Assembly (NCBI RefSeq): GCF_009677585.1
Contig: NZ_WKYV01000013.1
Span: 40,854-104,853 of the forward strand
Length of the DNA: 64,000 nt
Direction: 5' to 3'
Origin: Lactonifactor sp. BIOML-A5
GTDB taxonomy: Bacteria; Bacillota; Clostridia; Lachnospirales; Lachnospiraceae
In this document: piece after piece, positions 23,457-33,446 of the stretch
Position numbering within the stretch: the first letter of the stretch is position 1
Layout: each line of letters opens with the position of its first letter
Translations under genes and position numbers: made by a program
Notes under the pieces: generated by a model
What the model was told of the DNA's origin: nothing
The model's input: the letters and a program-made list of their open reading frames with translations, nothing else
The model's database searches: none

Positions 23457-25806
23457 GACCATCAAGACAATGGCCAAACAGGAAAAGGAACGCTACAACG
23501 TCCCGCGTAAAGTGCAGGATGTGATTCCCGTCCGCCGTATCTGGCCGGACGGCATTTTTCTTGTGGGGACGAAGTTCACCAAGACCTATAAGTTCACCGA
23601 CATCAACTATCTTGTGGCCAGCCGTGAGGACAAGGAATCCATGTTCCTGACCTATTCGGAACTGCTGAACTCTCTGGACTCCGGGGCGGTAACGAAAATC
23701 ACCATCAATAACCGCCGACAGAATCGTACCAACTTTGAACAGTCTGTACTCATGCCTATGTGCAGCGATTTCCGTGACAGGTATCGCCAAGAGTACAATC
23801 AGATGCTGCTGGATAAGGCCACGGGAGCCAACGGCATTATGCAGGAGAAGTATATCACCATTTCCGTGGTGAAAAAGGATATTGAGGAAGCTCGCGCCTA
23901 CTTTGCCCGCGTGGGTGCCGACCTTGTTTCCCATTTTGCGGCGCTGGGTTCCAAGTGCGTGGATCTGGATGCCACCGAGCGCCTGCGCATCCTGCACGAT
24001 TTCTACCGCCAGGGCGAGGAGGCGGAGTTCCGGTTCAATGCCCGCGAGATGATGAAGCGCGGTCATGACTTCCGGGATTATATCTGCCCGGACGGGATCG
24101 AGAAGAACAGCGACTATCTGAAGCTGGGCGAAAAATACTGCCGCGTCCTGTTCCTCAAGGACTATGCCAGCTATATCAAGGACAATATGGTGACGGAGCT
24201 GACGGACTTCAATCGAAACATGATGTTCTCCATCGACATTGTGCCGGTTCCTACCGATGAAGCCGTCCGCGAGGTGGAGAACCGGCTGCTGGGTGTGGAA
24301 ACCAACATCACCAACTGGCAGCGCCGCCAGAACGCCAACAACAACTTTTCTGCGGTGGTTCCGTATGACATGGAATTGCAGCGCAAGGAGAGCAAAGAGT
24401 TTCTGGACGATCTCACCACCCGCGACCAAAGGATGATGTTTGCCGTCATCACACTGGTCATCACCGCCGACACCAAAGAACAGCTTGACAGCGACACCGA
24501 AGCGGTTCTTTCCGTTGCCCGCAAGCACATGTGCCAGCTTGCCACATTGAAGTTCCAGCAGCTCGACGGCTTGAACACCGCGCTGCCCATCGGGGCGCGT
24601 AAGATCAATGCGTTCCGCACTCTGACCACCGAGAGCCTTGCAGTGTTCATCCCCTTCAAAGTACAGGAGATACAGGACAAAGGCGGCATCTACTTCGGAG
24701 AGAACGCCATTTCCCACAACCTCATCATGTGCAACAAGGCAAACCTCTTGAATCAATCAGCCTTCCTGCTGGGCGTACCGGGAGCCGGTAAATCCTTCAG
24801 CGCCAAAGAGCTGATCGCCTTCCTCATGCTGCACCCGGACTATGCCAACGACGATATTCTGATCTGCGACCCCGAAAATGAATTTGGTGCGCTGTGTCAG
24901 GCGCTGGGCCGGGATATGGCTTCTGTGATCCACATGGCTGCGGGCGGCAAAGACCGGCTGAATGCCATGTATATGGTAGAGGGATACGGCGAGCAGAATC
25001 CCATCGTGGAAAAATCCCAGTTCATCATGTCCCTCATCGAGCAGATCGACAAGACCGGCGTGGGGCCGCAGCACAAGTCCATCATTGACCGCTGTACCGC
25101 TCTGGTGTATCAGGATGCGGAGCGCACCGGCAGGATTGCCACACTCTGCGATCTGCGCCAAAAGCTGCTGGAGCAGCCGGAAGAAAAGGCAAAGGATATT
25201 GCCCTTTCTCTGGAACTGTTCACCACCGGCTCGCTGGACATCTTCGGGCGGGAAAGCACCGTCGATTTGGATAAGCGTGTGGTGGTGTTTGATATTCGCG
25301 GCCTGGGACAGCAATTAAAGCCCACCGGCCTGCTGGTCATCACCGACACCATCCTCAACCGTGTCACCCTCAACTGGAAACGAGGCAAGCGCACCCATGT
25401 GTTCCTTGACGAGTTCCATGTGGTGTTTGAGAACGAGCAAAGCGGCGTGTTCTTCAACTCTGCATGGCGTCAGTTCCGTAAACGTGGTGCCTATCCTACC
25501 GCCATCACCCAGAACGTGGAGTACCTGCTGGATTCCGTGCAGGCCAGCACCATGCTCTCCAACTCCGAGTTTATCGTCATGCTCAATCAGGCAGCGTCCG
25601 ACCGGGAGAAGCTGGCCAAGCTCCTCAATATCTCCAAAGAGCAGATGAGCTATGTCACCAACGCTGACGCAGGCTGCGGCCTGATCCGGTATGGCAGCGC
25701 CCTGGTTCCGTTTATCAACCGCTTCCCCCGTGATACCGAGCTGTATGAACTGATGACCACAAAACCCGGCGAGGGTGTATTCGGCGGCGAGAAGGAGGCA
25801 ATGTGA
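23449..25806 (+). CDS. VirB4-like T4SS ATPase
   Basis: 785 residues. Walker A GVPGAGKS lies at residues 442-449 and a Walker B-like HVFLDEFHVVF at about 645-655. A conserved AITQNVEYLL and a long N-terminal domain (VQDVIPVRRIWPDGIFLVGTKFTKTYKFTDINYLV) match conjugative VirB4/TrsE proteins. It powers assembly and transport of the mating channel. It overlaps its neighbours on both sides by a few bases. Confidence 0.93.
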   Translation: MIKTIKTMAKQEKERYNVPRKVQDVIPVRRIWPDGIFLVGTKFTKTYKFTDINYLVASREDKESMFLTYSELLNSLDSGAVTKITINNRRQNRTNFEQSVLMPMCSDFRDRYRQEYNQMLLDKATGANGIMQEKYITISVVKKDIEEARAYFARVGADLVSHFAALGSKCVDLDATERLRILHDFYRQGEEAEFRFNAREMMKRGHDFRDYICPDGIEKNSDYLKLGEKYCRVLFLKDYASYIKDNMVTELTDFNRNMMFSIDIVPVPTDEAVREVENRLLGVETNITNWQRRQNANNNFSAVVPYDMELQRKESKEFLDDLTTRDQRMMFAVITLVITADTKEQLDSDTEAVLSVARKHMCQLATLKFQQLDGLNTALPIGARKINAFRTLTTESLAVFIPFKVQEIQDKGGIYFGENAISHNLIMCNKANLLNQSAFLLGVPGAGKSFSAKELIAFLMLHPDYANDDILICDPENEFGALCQALGRDMASVIHMAAGGKDRLNAMYMVEGYGEQNPIVEKSQFIMSLIEQIDKTGVGPQHKSIIDRCTALVYQDAERTGRIATLCDLRQKLLEQPEEKAKDIALSLELFTTGSLDIFGRESTVDLDKRVVVFDIRGLGQQLKPTGLLVITDTILNRVTLNWKRGKRTHVFLDEFHVVFENEQSGVFFNSAWRQFRKRGAYPTAITQNVEYLLDSVQASTMLSNSEFIVMLNQAASDREKLAKLLNISKEQMSYVTNADAGCGLIRYGSALVPFINRFPRDTELYELMTTKPGEGVFGGEKEAM

Positions 25807-26216
25807 TGAATACGAAAAATATCCGTTTTGCATCCGAGGAACACCGGGACTTCTTTCTGTCCATGATGGACAAGTCCCGGCACAATGACAGCTACCACCG
25901 TTCCTTTTTCTATGTGATGGGGATTGCCCCGGAAACACGGGCCAATATCCAGCAGATGTTTAATTTCAAGGAGGATTGCATCGAGCCAGACGGAATGGAC
26001 GGCGGCTGGCAGACCAGCGGCACCGTCCGGGTGTGCCGTCTGGCCTTTAACCTCTGGAATGGTTATACCGACCCGGAGCAGAGCAATGCTTTTTCCCCGG
26101 AGGACTTGTTCTGCTGCGAGTTTGCGCCCTACTTCATGGAGGGCATCAAAATCCGTTATCCCGAATACTGCCGGGAACTTCCGCCCGTCAAAAGGCAGGC
26201 GGAACCGGCACGATAA
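25806..26216 (+). CDS. conserved ICE protein of unknown function
   Basis: 136 residues, starting at ATG 25806 with GAAGGAGG upstream. It includes EEHRDFFLSMMDKSRHNDSYHRSFFYVMGIAPETRANIQQMFNFKEDCI and a CxCxxGFAPYFMEGIKIRYP-like segment. Proteins of this size and order are standard between VirB4 and the sortase in Tn1549-type elements. No catalytic motif is evident. Confidence 0.75.
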   Translation: MNTKNIRFASEEHRDFFLSMMDKSRHNDSYHRSFFYVMGIAPETRANIQQMFNFKEDCIEPDGMDGGWQTSGTVRVCRLAFNLWNGYTDPEQSNAFSPEDLFCCEFAPYFMEGIKIRYPEYCRELPPVKRQAEPAR

Positions 26217-26240
26217 ACACTTAGATTGGAGGTATCAAGT

Positions 26241-26993
26241 ATGGCTGAACCGGCTATTGCCCTGCGGGAGCATCCGCAGATCGTGGAACTCTTTACCGTT
26301 CTGGAGCAGAACGGGCTTCACCAGCAGAAGGACGAGGTGCAGGCGCTGGTGAATTATATCGACGGCATGGAGGATAAGCTGTCCCGGATGGTGGACGAAA
26401 TGACCGCCATGCGCAAGGAGGTTGACCGGCTCCATGACAAAAGTATTCAGGCCAAATGCACCTACCTGATGAATACAGCAGAAAACAAGGTGTGTCAGGT
26501 CAGGAATATGGTATCCACCGCCAAGAGCAACACCATTTCTGCTGCCGGACGCATGGTACAGACCTTTCATGAAAAAGGCCGTGCGGCGCTGCGTCATGCG
26601 GTGCAGGCTTTGCGTGTCCCCGCAGTTCTCACTCGAATGGAGCATGGCTTTTCCCATGCCAGCAAGACGATGGAACAGTGTGCCGGACGCATGGATATGA
26701 TGCGGGAAGAACTGCATCAGGCAGGTGGTCATCTGAAAAGTGCCGGACGCGCTCTTGTGGGAAAAGATGCGCAGCAAGTCAAAGAACTGGATGCTGACAA
26801 AGGGGCGCTTGCTAAGTTGAGGGGCTTCCTCACGTCCTGCGGCAAGGCGTTTTCCGAAATGGAGCGCGGTGCTGGCCGGTTGGCGGAAAAGGCTGGCGGA
26901 GAAAAATCCTCTGTCAAAACTGAGCTGACGGCTCTGAAAGCAGTACCGTCCGGCCAGCATCGGACAGACCCCGGCAAGGATAAGGCACGATAA
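26241..26993 (+). CDS. ICE coiled-coil protein of unknown function
   Basis: 250 residues; ATG at 26241 behind GGAGG. It is largely helical, with a coiled coil at about 30-75 (VNYIDGMEDKLSRMVDEMTAMRKEVDRLHD) and repeated amphipathic stretches. It has no membrane segment. The group is common in Tn1549-type T4SS operons. Confidence 0.75.
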   Translation: MAEPAIALREHPQIVELFTVLEQNGLHQQKDEVQALVNYIDGMEDKLSRMVDEMTAMRKEVDRLHDKSIQAKCTYLMNTAENKVCQVRNMVSTAKSNTISAAGRMVQTFHEKGRAALRHAVQALRVPAVLTRMEHGFSHASKTMEQCAGRMDMMREELHQAGGHLKSAGRALVGKDAQQVKELDADKGALAKLRGFLTSCGKAFSEMERGAGRLAEKAGGEKSSVKTELTALKAVPSGQHRTDPGKDKAR

Positions 26994-27010
26994 ATACAGG
27001 AGGGCAAACC

Positions 27011-27799
27011 ATGAAAAAAGAAGTAAAAACCAAAGTGATGATTGCTGGGGCGGCCTTTTGTGCCGCCCTTTTCCTTTTCTCCGGCTTTATGCTCTGTCGG
27101 GAATATCTCGACCAGAAGCAGAGCGCCGAAGCCTTTGACGCTGTGGCAGAACTGGTAAAAGAGGAGCCGGAACTGTCTGCCCCGGAGCTGGAAAACGGGC
27201 AAGAGCCGGTGCAGGAGGAAGTGACGGCCTTTGAAAAGTATGCCGAGGTGTATGCCCAGAACAGCGATTTGGTGGGCTGGGTATCCATTGAAGGGACGCA
27301 GATTGACTATCCCATCATGCAGACAAAGGACAATCCGAACTTCTATCTCAAACGCGCCTTTGACAAGTCGTACAGCAGTTACGGTGTGCCGTATATGCAG
27401 GAAAACTGCGACATCGGTATATCTGATAATCTGGTTCTGTACGGCCACCACATGAACGATGGTTCCATGTTCTCCGACCTTTGCAAATATGAGAGCGAGG
27501 ACTTCTATCAGGAGCATAAAATCATCCACTTTGATACGCTGGAGAGTTTTGGAGAGTATGAAGTGATTGCCGCCTTCAAGACGGTAGCCTACTCCCAAGA
27601 GGGGTTCAAGTATTACCATTTTGTCCGGGCGGAGAGTGCAGAGCAGTTTGATGAGTATATTGCAAAATGCAAGGAATTGGCCCTCTATGACACCGGCGTA
27701 ACCGCCGAATACGGCGACAAGCTCATCACCCTTTCCACCTGCGAGTATTCCCGGACAAACGGGCGGATGGTTGTGGTGGCAAAACTGCTGGAGGAATAA
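27011..27799 (+). CDS. class B sortase
   Basis: 262 residues with one N-terminal membrane anchor (about 11-28). The sortase B core contains TLSTCEYSRTNGR with catalytic Cys244 and Arg252, and LYGHHMNDGSMF with the catalytic His. It probably anchors a transfer-related surface protein. ICE-borne sortases of this class lie ahead of the CHAP hydrolase gene. I found no obvious LPxTG-type substrate nearby. Confidence 0.9.
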   Translation: MKKEVKTKVMIAGAAFCAALFLFSGFMLCREYLDQKQSAEAFDAVAELVKEEPELSAPELENGQEPVQEEVTAFEKYAEVYAQNSDLVGWVSIEGTQIDYPIMQTKDNPNFYLKRAFDKSYSSYGVPYMQENCDIGISDNLVLYGHHMNDGSMFSDLCKYESEDFYQEHKIIHFDTLESFGEYEVIAAFKTVAYSQEGFKYYHFVRAESAEQFDEYIAKCKELALYDTGVTAEYGDKLITLSTCEYSRTNGRMVVVAKLLEE

Positions 27800-27832
27800 G
27801 GGCTGCCCTGCCCCGGAAAGGAGGTGAACCCC

Positions 27833-29641
27833 ATGAGTAAGGGTATCAAGACAAAGACCACCATAAAAGATGTAAAAGCACTGGATAAAGGTGCCGTAGC
27901 TGCCGAGCGAATGAAACAGGCATTTATCCGCACCAAAGACAAGGCAGAACACGGGCTGTATGCAGAGGAAAATTCCCCCGGTGAATATGCGGCTGATCGT
28001 GTTTCCTATGGTGTGGACAGTGCCACCCATGAGGCAGTCCACCAATTTGATAAGCAGGGCCGCAAGGGAGTACAGACCACCAAAGAGAATCTCTCTAAGG
28101 TCAAGGAGAACATCCAAAAGCGGAAATTTGCCGCTGAACAGCCTAAAAAACAAGCAGAAAAGAGGGCGGCACAACAAACCGGGCAGTCTGCTGGTCACTG
28201 GAATGGGCGACAGGCGGCGGATACTGTTTCTGAGCCGGTTAAGGCCGCTCATCAGGAGCGCAGCACCATTAAGACGCTGGATCGCGGTCAGAAAGGTATC
28301 AAGACGGTGGATCGAAGCAGAAAGACCATCAAACAGACTTCATCCACCGCCAAAGGTGCTGTTAAGACCACCAGCAAATCTATCAAAACAGCGGAAACCA
28401 CCGCAAAGGCCAGTATCAAAACCAGCCAGCAGGCGGCAAAGGCAGCCCAGCAGACCGCCGTTGCCACAGCCAGAGCCGCCAGAGCTGCGGCCCACGCCGC
28501 CCGTGCAGCAGCCATTGCCACGGCTCACGCCATCAAGGTAGCGGCTCACGCCACAGCCGCAGCGGTGAAAGCCATCATTGCGGCGACAAAGGCTTTGATT
28601 GCGGCCATTGCTGCCGGAGGATGGATCGCGGTGGTAGTGGTAATCGTCATTTGTCTGATCGGCATGATTCTTGGCTCCTGCTTTGGCATTTTCTTTTCTG
28701 GCGAGGACTCCGGCACCGGGCAGACCATGCAGACCGCTGTGCAGGAAATCAACACGGACTATCAGGACAGGCTGGATGAGATCAAAGCATCCCACAGCTA
28801 TGATGTTCTGGAGATGTCCGGTTCCCGCGCCGTGTGGAAGGAGGTTCTGGCGGTTTACGCCGTCAAGACAACCACCGACCCGGACGCTGCCCAGGAAGTC
28901 GCCACAATGGATGATACCAAGAAGCAGCTCCTAAAGGACATCTTTTGGGAGATGAATGAGATCTCATCCAGTACGGAAACCCAGAGCGAAACGGTGATTG
29001 AAACCTCGGATGACGGAAACGGCAATATCGTGGAAACAGAAACCACCATTACGAGGACATACCTCTATATCACCGTCAGCCACAAAACTGCTGAGGAGAT
29101 GGCCGATCACTTTGGCTTCAATGAGGATCAGCGGGAACAGATGGCGGAGCTTCTGGCCGATGAAAACAATCCCCTCTGGTCACAAGTCCTATACGGCATC
29201 AGCGGAGGTGACGGTGAGATCGTCACCGTGGCGCTCTCTCAGGTGGGGAATGTCGGCGGTGAGCCGTACTGGAGCTGGTATGGTTTCAGCTCTCGTGTTG
29301 AATGGTGCGCCTGCTTTGTGAGCTGGTGTGCCAACGAGTGCGGTTATATCGAGGCTGGCGTCATTCCGAAGTTTGCGGCCTGTGCCTCTCAGGGTGTGCC
29401 GTGGTTCCAGGAGCGGGGACTGTGGCAGGACAACAGCTATGAGCCGCGTCCAGGTGACATTATCTTTTTCGATTGGGATGATGGCGGCCAGGATGGTTCT
29501 TCCGACCATGTGGGCATTGTGGAGAAGGTGGAGAATGGCCGTGTCTACACCATTGAGGGGAACTCTGGCGATAGCTGCCGCCAGAACAGTTACCCGGTTG
29601 GTTATTATGAGATTTATGGGTATGGAACCCCGGCATATTAA
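27833..29641 (+). CDS. CHAP-domain cell-wall hydrolase of T4SS
   Basis: 602 residues; ATG at 27833 behind AAGGAGG. The N-terminal third is Lys/Ala-rich with helical repeats (about 120-255), then one membrane segment (about 262-285), and a C-terminal CHAP domain (about 475-595) with catalytic Cys492 or Cys494 and His559 (SDHVGIVEK). It should cut peptidoglycan to make room for the mating channel, like VirB1-type proteins. A long unstructured Ala-rich linker is a typical trait of the family. Confidence 0.9.
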   Translation: MSKGIKTKTTIKDVKALDKGAVAAERMKQAFIRTKDKAEHGLYAEENSPGEYAADRVSYGVDSATHEAVHQFDKQGRKGVQTTKENLSKVKENIQKRKFAAEQPKKQAEKRAAQQTGQSAGHWNGRQAADTVSEPVKAAHQERSTIKTLDRGQKGIKTVDRSRKTIKQTSSTAKGAVKTTSKSIKTAETTAKASIKTSQQAAKAAQQTAVATARAARAAAHAARAAAIATAHAIKVAAHATAAAVKAIIAATKALIAAIAAGGWIAVVVVIVICLIGMILGSCFGIFFSGEDSGTGQTMQTAVQEINTDYQDRLDEIKASHSYDVLEMSGSRAVWKEVLAVYAVKTTTDPDAAQEVATMDDTKKQLLKDIFWEMNEISSSTETQSETVIETSDDGNGNIVETETTITRTYLYITVSHKTAEEMADHFGFNEDQREQMAELLADENNPLWSQVLYGISGGDGEIVTVALSQVGNVGGEPYWSWYGFSSRVEWCACFVSWCANECGYIEAGVIPKFAACASQGVPWFQERGLWQDNSYEPRPGDIIFFDWDDGGQDGSSDHVGIVEKVENGRVYTIEGNSGDSCRQNSYPVGYYEIYGYGTPAY

Positions 29642-29659
29642 CTGGCCAAAAAGAAAAGA

Positions 29660-29680
29660 CCCAGCCGCAAAACGGCTGGG
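29660..29680 (-). terminator. hairpin after XRE gene (minus strand)
   Basis: CCCAGCCG and CGGCTGGG around CAAAA; reading leftward from the XRE gene it is followed by a T-rich run. Confidence 0.65.
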
Positions 29681-29686
29681 TACATA

Positions 29687-30019
29687 CTATTCTTTCGGCT
29701 GGCTTTCCAGTGCAGCCTTTATTGTAGCTTTGATGATTTGCATAGATCGTTCATCGCAGTTGTGCAACATACGGACAATCGTTTCCATTTCAGAATCCTC
29801 GACCTGTTTCTCAGGGAAAAATATCTGATCCGGGATAATTGCCAATTCACGGATTAGTTTATACAGGATTTCGTAACTGGGCTTTTTCCCTTCATTTTCA
29901 ATTCGATATATAAATCTTTCTGAAATGCCCACCCGGTTGGCCAGTTCCTCAACCGTCATATCTGCTTTTGTGCGGGCATTCTTTATGATCTCTCCAAGCA
30001 TTTCATATTGATTCTGCAC
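29687..30019 (-). CDS. XRE-family regulator
   Basis: 110 residues. The helix-turn-helix at about 8-63 reads LGEIIKNARTKADMTVEELANRVGISERFIYRIENEGKKPSYEIL. It starts at GTG 30019 behind AGGGGTGA. It is convergent with the CHAP gene and divergent from cargo. The upstream CATGACAG/CATGTCAG repeats (30053-30084) could be its operator. Confidence 0.85.
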   Translation of the reverse strand: MQNQYEMLGEIIKNARTKADMTVEELANRVGISERFIYRIENEGKKPSYEILYKLIRELAIIPDQIFFPEKQVEDSEMETIVRMLHNCDERSMQIIKATIKAALESQPKE

Positions 30020-30052
30020 TTTTAGTTCACCCCTCTTTTAATTTTAATAGAT

Positions 30053-30084
30053 CATGTCAGTTTGATAATGGCATGACAGTTCAA
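30053..30084. repeat. direct repeats upstream of XRE gene
   Basis: CATGTCAGTTTGA (30053-30065) and CATGACAGTTCAA (30072-30084) are spaced 19 bp apart, about two helix turns. They could be an operator for the XRE regulator. Confidence 0.4.
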
Positions 30085-30114
30085 ATTTTAGAGGACTGAT
30101 TGTGCATCCTTTAT

Positions 30115-30153
30115 AAAAAAGCAGTCGTGGTATGAGGCCACGGCTGCTTTTTT
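30115..30153. terminator. bidirectional terminator at left border of cargo
   Basis: AAAAAAGCAGTCGTGG and CCACGGCTGCTTTTTT form a strong hairpin. The arm AAAAGCAGTCGTGG is repeated at the right border of the cargo (40698-40711). Confidence 0.8.
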
Positions 30154-30243
30154 CATTTTATACAGCAAAACAAATAACAATCATAGAAAACAGGCGTTTT
30201 TCGATATGCAAATAAGAGTCTTGCTGAACAATCCTGTGAAAAA

Positions 30244-31188
30244 TCACGGGTGATAGTCCCTCGGAGAGCACTGATAATATTCTCGAAATGCTTTGTAAAA
30301 ATTACTGCTATTGCTATATCCAAGCATAAAGGCGATCTCCTCAATGGAAAGATTGGTGCCTTTTAGCAAAACAACAGCGCGCTCCATCCGCTGTTCCAGC
30401 AAGATTTCCGAAAAAGATTTTCCGATTTCTCGATGCAGCAGAGTGGAGATATAGTTTGGGTGGTACGAAAAATGCTTCGATATATCTTTTAGGGTTACAA
30501 CATCAGAGTGCTCACTCATATAACGGACAATCTTATCTGACAGCTTTTCATCTTTTGGAACCGGGATAGACATTTTATACTGCCTAGCTACCATCATCAG
30601 CAGCGTCAGTACCATAGGCTGCAAAATAGCCTGAGTGTCTTCCTGGGGATCAGCGTATTCAATGACCATCATTTCCAGAAGGGTGCGAATACAGCAGGAG
30701 TCATCTAAACGAAGGTGAATAAACTCCTCGGAATACTCATTGGTCTGCGGACTGAGGAAGAAGTGAAACAGTTTTGTATCTGCGGACAATACAGGAAGAA
30801 ACACACGAAAAAAGGCTTCTTTTTGAATCAAAATACCAATGATAATAATGTCGCTTTCACTATGTGCCGAGAGTGCATATCCAGCAAACGGCTGGCCAAT
30901 ATAACATTCATTCTCATGGATCGTGATGTGGTTGTCGTATTTATAGCTCAGTGCACCATAATCGCCTGAATAAGCAAAATTAAGGAAGAAAAAGTCTTGG
31001 CGGTGAAACATCTCCTGAATATCAGGGCCTTTATGGACACAAATTATGATATTTTCTTCTGGAGAGCCTGGCCAGGCGTAGGACTTTTCTAATGGACTTC
31101 CGGCAGGAACATCAAGATAGCTCCAGTTTCGTTTGGCAAATTGCTCTCCCAGTTTTTCAATTGCTGCATCTAAAACTGAATGATTCAT
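30244..31188 (-). CDS. AraC-family transcriptional regulator
   Basis: 314 residues; ATG at 31188 behind AAGGAG, overlapping the stop of the SDR gene (ATGA). The N-terminal domain is cupin-like; the C-terminal region (about 215-312) has two helix-turn-helix units (VTLKDISKHFSYHPNYISTLLHREIGKSFSEIL and LSIEEIAFMLGYSNSSNFYKAFREYYQCSPRDY). It is in an operon with the SDR and divergent from the MATE gene, so it probably controls the cargo promoters in response to a small molecule. Confidence 0.9.
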   Translation of the reverse strand: MNHSVLDAAIEKLGEQFAKRNWSYLDVPAGSPLEKSYAWPGSPEENIIICVHKGPDIQEMFHRQDFFFLNFAYSGDYGALSYKYDNHITIHENECYIGQPFAGYALSAHSESDIIIIGILIQKEAFFRVFLPVLSADTKLFHFFLSPQTNEYSEEFIHLRLDDSCCIRTLLEMMVIEYADPQEDTQAILQPMVLTLLMMVARQYKMSIPVPKDEKLSDKIVRYMSEHSDVVTLKDISKHFSYHPNYISTLLHREIGKSFSEILLEQRMERAVVLLKGTNLSIEEIAFMLGYSNSSNFYKAFREYYQCSPRDYHP

Positions 31189-31901
31189 GATATGGACTCC
31201 TTGTTCAGCGTCCACCCAAAATCATTATGATAAATCATTTGCTTCGTCATGCCGCCGTCGATACATATATTTTCTCCAGTGATAAAACTTGCCTTAGAAG
31301 AGCAGAGAAACAGTACCATATTGGCGATGTCCAAAGGATTGCCCACACGACCAGCAGGATGCTGGATTGCGTCTGCACCGGCGTACTCTGTGTAGGTGGT
31401 ATCAATCCATCCGGGAGATATGGAGTTGACACGGACTTTACCTCCCAGACTGACAGCCAGTGCATGAGTAAGTGCCGCAATGCCGCCTTTCGCAGCAGTA
31501 TAACTTTCTGTCTGCGGCTGGCTCATACGGTCACGGGAAGAAGAAATATTCACAATCGCCGCATCTGGAGAAAAATACGGGAGAAAAAGTTTGGTAAGGT
31601 AAAACGGTGCTGTCACACCTACCCGCAGGGCGTAGTTGAATTCCTCATAGGAGCACTCTGAAATGCCCTTCATCAACGGCAGAGCATTATTGATCAAATA
31701 GTCCACTTTGCCATATTCTTTCCCTACTTTCTCTGCAAAAAGATTTAGCGTTTCTTCTTCTGCCAGATCACCAGTGAAGTAATCATTTGGTTGTTTGTCA
31801 ATGATACAGACAGATGCGTTATTTTTCTTGAATTCTTCAGCAATACATTTGCCAATGCCTTTTGCACCGCCTGTGATTACTGCTACTTTACCTCGAAACA
31901 T
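31185..31901 (-). CDS. short-chain dehydrogenase/reductase
   Basis: 238 residues with the cofactor motif TGGAKGIG (about 9-16), NNALPL, the active-site Ser of VNISSSRDR and YTAAK (Tyr/Lys). It is NAD(P)H-dependent; the substrate is unknown. It is first in the operon with the AraC regulator. The upstream region is shared with the divergent MATE gene. Confidence 0.9.
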   Translation of the reverse strand: MFRGKVAVITGGAKGIGKCIAEEFKKNNASVCIIDKQPNDYFTGDLAEEETLNLFAEKVGKEYGKVDYLINNALPLMKGISECSYEEFNYALRVGVTAPFYLTKLFLPYFSPDAAIVNISSSRDRMSQPQTESYTAAKGGIAALTHALAVSLGGKVRVNSISPGWIDTTYTEYAGADAIQHPAGRVGNPLDIANMVLFLCSSKASFITGENICIDGGMTKQMIYHNDFGWTLNKESIS

Positions 31902-32041
31902 TTTATCAGCCTCCTTTTCTTTAAATAGTGTATCACAAAATATTAGAAAAAGCCATATGTATCATTAAGTTTCGGCGCTGACATAGGTAGTTTTTCGCTT
32001 TACACTATATAGAGAAAGTTTAGAAGAATCTGGAGGGTATC
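31902..32041. promoter_or_regulatory. divergent cargo control region
   Basis: This 140-bp AT-rich gap separates the SDR-araC operon (minus) from the MATE gene (plus). It has -10-like sequences on both strands (for example ACTATATAG on plus at about 32006) but no consensus -35 that I can assert. It is the likely AraC binding region. Confidence 0.45.
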
Positions 32042-33403
32042 ATGTCAGCAAAAATTCAAAACCGCAGCAATGCTGTCTTTTACCGAAAACTTTTTTCCCT
32101 TGTATTACCGATTGCTTTTCAGCAGTTTATGTTAGCGGCGGTCAGCGCATCTGATGCCTTGATGTTGGGAGTTATCAGCCAAGATGCGCTTTCCGCAGTT
32201 TCGTTGGCAGGGCAGATTACGTTTGTATTTAACCTGTTTATGGGCGGTTTAACGATGGGGACAAGTATTCTGGCCGCACAGTATTATGGGAAAGGTGATA
32301 AAGAGTCGATTGAAAAAATTTTCGGCTATGTGACGAGAATATCGTTTCTGATTTCCATTGTCTTTTTTTGTGCCTCGCTTTTTGCGCCTTCCATGCTTAT
32401 GCGGATATTTACCAGCGAAACGCAGCTTATTTCGGGTGGCATCAATTATCTTCGCATTGTGTCTGCATCTTATCTGTTCACAGGTATCTCGCAGATTTAT
32501 CTGTGTATCCTGAAAAACACAGATTACGCCATGAAAAGCATGGTCATCGGCTCCAGCGCAGTGGTAATCAATTTATTTTTAAACGCAACTTTGATCTATG
32601 GACTGTGGTTTTTTCCTGAATTGGGACTTGGGGGCGCTGCACTGGCTACTTCCATTTCCAAACTGATTGAAATGGCATGGGTTTATGCGGAATCCTTGCG
32701 GAAAAACCGTATTCGGCTCCATATCAAATACTGCATTACAGTGGAACAATGGTTGGTACGGGATTACTGGAAATATACCCTCCCCATGCTGGGAGATTAT
32801 CTGGTATGGGGCGTGGGATTCTCCATGTACTCCGTCGTTATGGGACACCTTGGCAGCGATGCAGTTGCTGCAAATTCTATCGCCAATATTGCCAAAAATC
32901 TGATTGTGAGTTTCTGTACGGGTCTTGGAAACGGCGGCGGAATCATTGTTGGAAACGCGCTTGGAACTGGGAATTTGGAGCAGGCGAAACGATATGGTGG
33001 TCTGTTATGGAAATTATCCATTGCCAGCGGAATGGTATCTGGACTCCTTCTGATCGCGTTGTCGCCGCTAATTTTGAATGTTACGGTTCTCACCTCACAG
33101 GCTTCCGAGTATCTGCAATGGATGCTGATTCTCTGTGCCTGCTACATGGTGGCGAAGGCGATCAACACAACGACAATCGCAGGCATCTTCCCATCTGGGG
33201 GTGACTCCAAATTCGGATTGATATGCGATACGATTACCATGTGGCTGTTTGCGGTTCCCGCTGGTTTCCTTGCGGCATTTGTTTTCCATCTTCCGGTGGT
33301 CATCGTATTTCTGATCGTCAACCTGGACGAGGTAGTAAAGGTTCCTGCGGCGATCATCCATTACAAAAAGTATGGCTGGCTGCAAAATATAACACGTGAA
33401 TAG
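32042..33403 (+). CDS. MATE-family efflux transporter (1)
   Basis: 453 residues and about 12 membrane helices; the family start FSLVLPIAFQQFMLAAVSASDALMLGVISQDALSAVSLAGQI and a repeated second half are visible. MATE proteins export cationic or organic compounds with an ion gradient. It has AGGAGG-like GGAGGG upstream. It is the first gene of a plus-strand group with a HAD phosphatase and a second MATE. Confidence 0.9.
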   Translation: MSAKIQNRSNAVFYRKLFSLVLPIAFQQFMLAAVSASDALMLGVISQDALSAVSLAGQITFVFNLFMGGLTMGTSILAAQYYGKGDKESIEKIFGYVTRISFLISIVFFCASLFAPSMLMRIFTSETQLISGGINYLRIVSASYLFTGISQIYLCILKNTDYAMKSMVIGSSAVVINLFLNATLIYGLWFFPELGLGGAALATSISKLIEMAWVYAESLRKNRIRLHIKYCITVEQWLVRDYWKYTLPMLGDYLVWGVGFSMYSVVMGHLGSDAVAANSIANIAKNLIVSFCTGLGNGGGIIVGNALGTGNLEQAKRYGGLLWKLSIASGMVSGLLLIALSPLILNVTVLTSQASEYLQWMLILCACYMVAKAINTTTIAGIFPSGGDSKFGLICDTITMWLFAVPAGFLAAFVFHLPVVIVFLIVNLDEVVKVPAAIIHYKKYGWLQNITRE

Positions 33404-33446
33404 ACAATTTATAGATCCCCGTTAATCTATTAGGAGAAAATGCAAT

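Noticed and set aside
23356-24756. Long minus-strand frame opposite virB4
   Set aside because: It is an antisense shadow; virB4 has clear Walker motifs and operon context on the plus strand.
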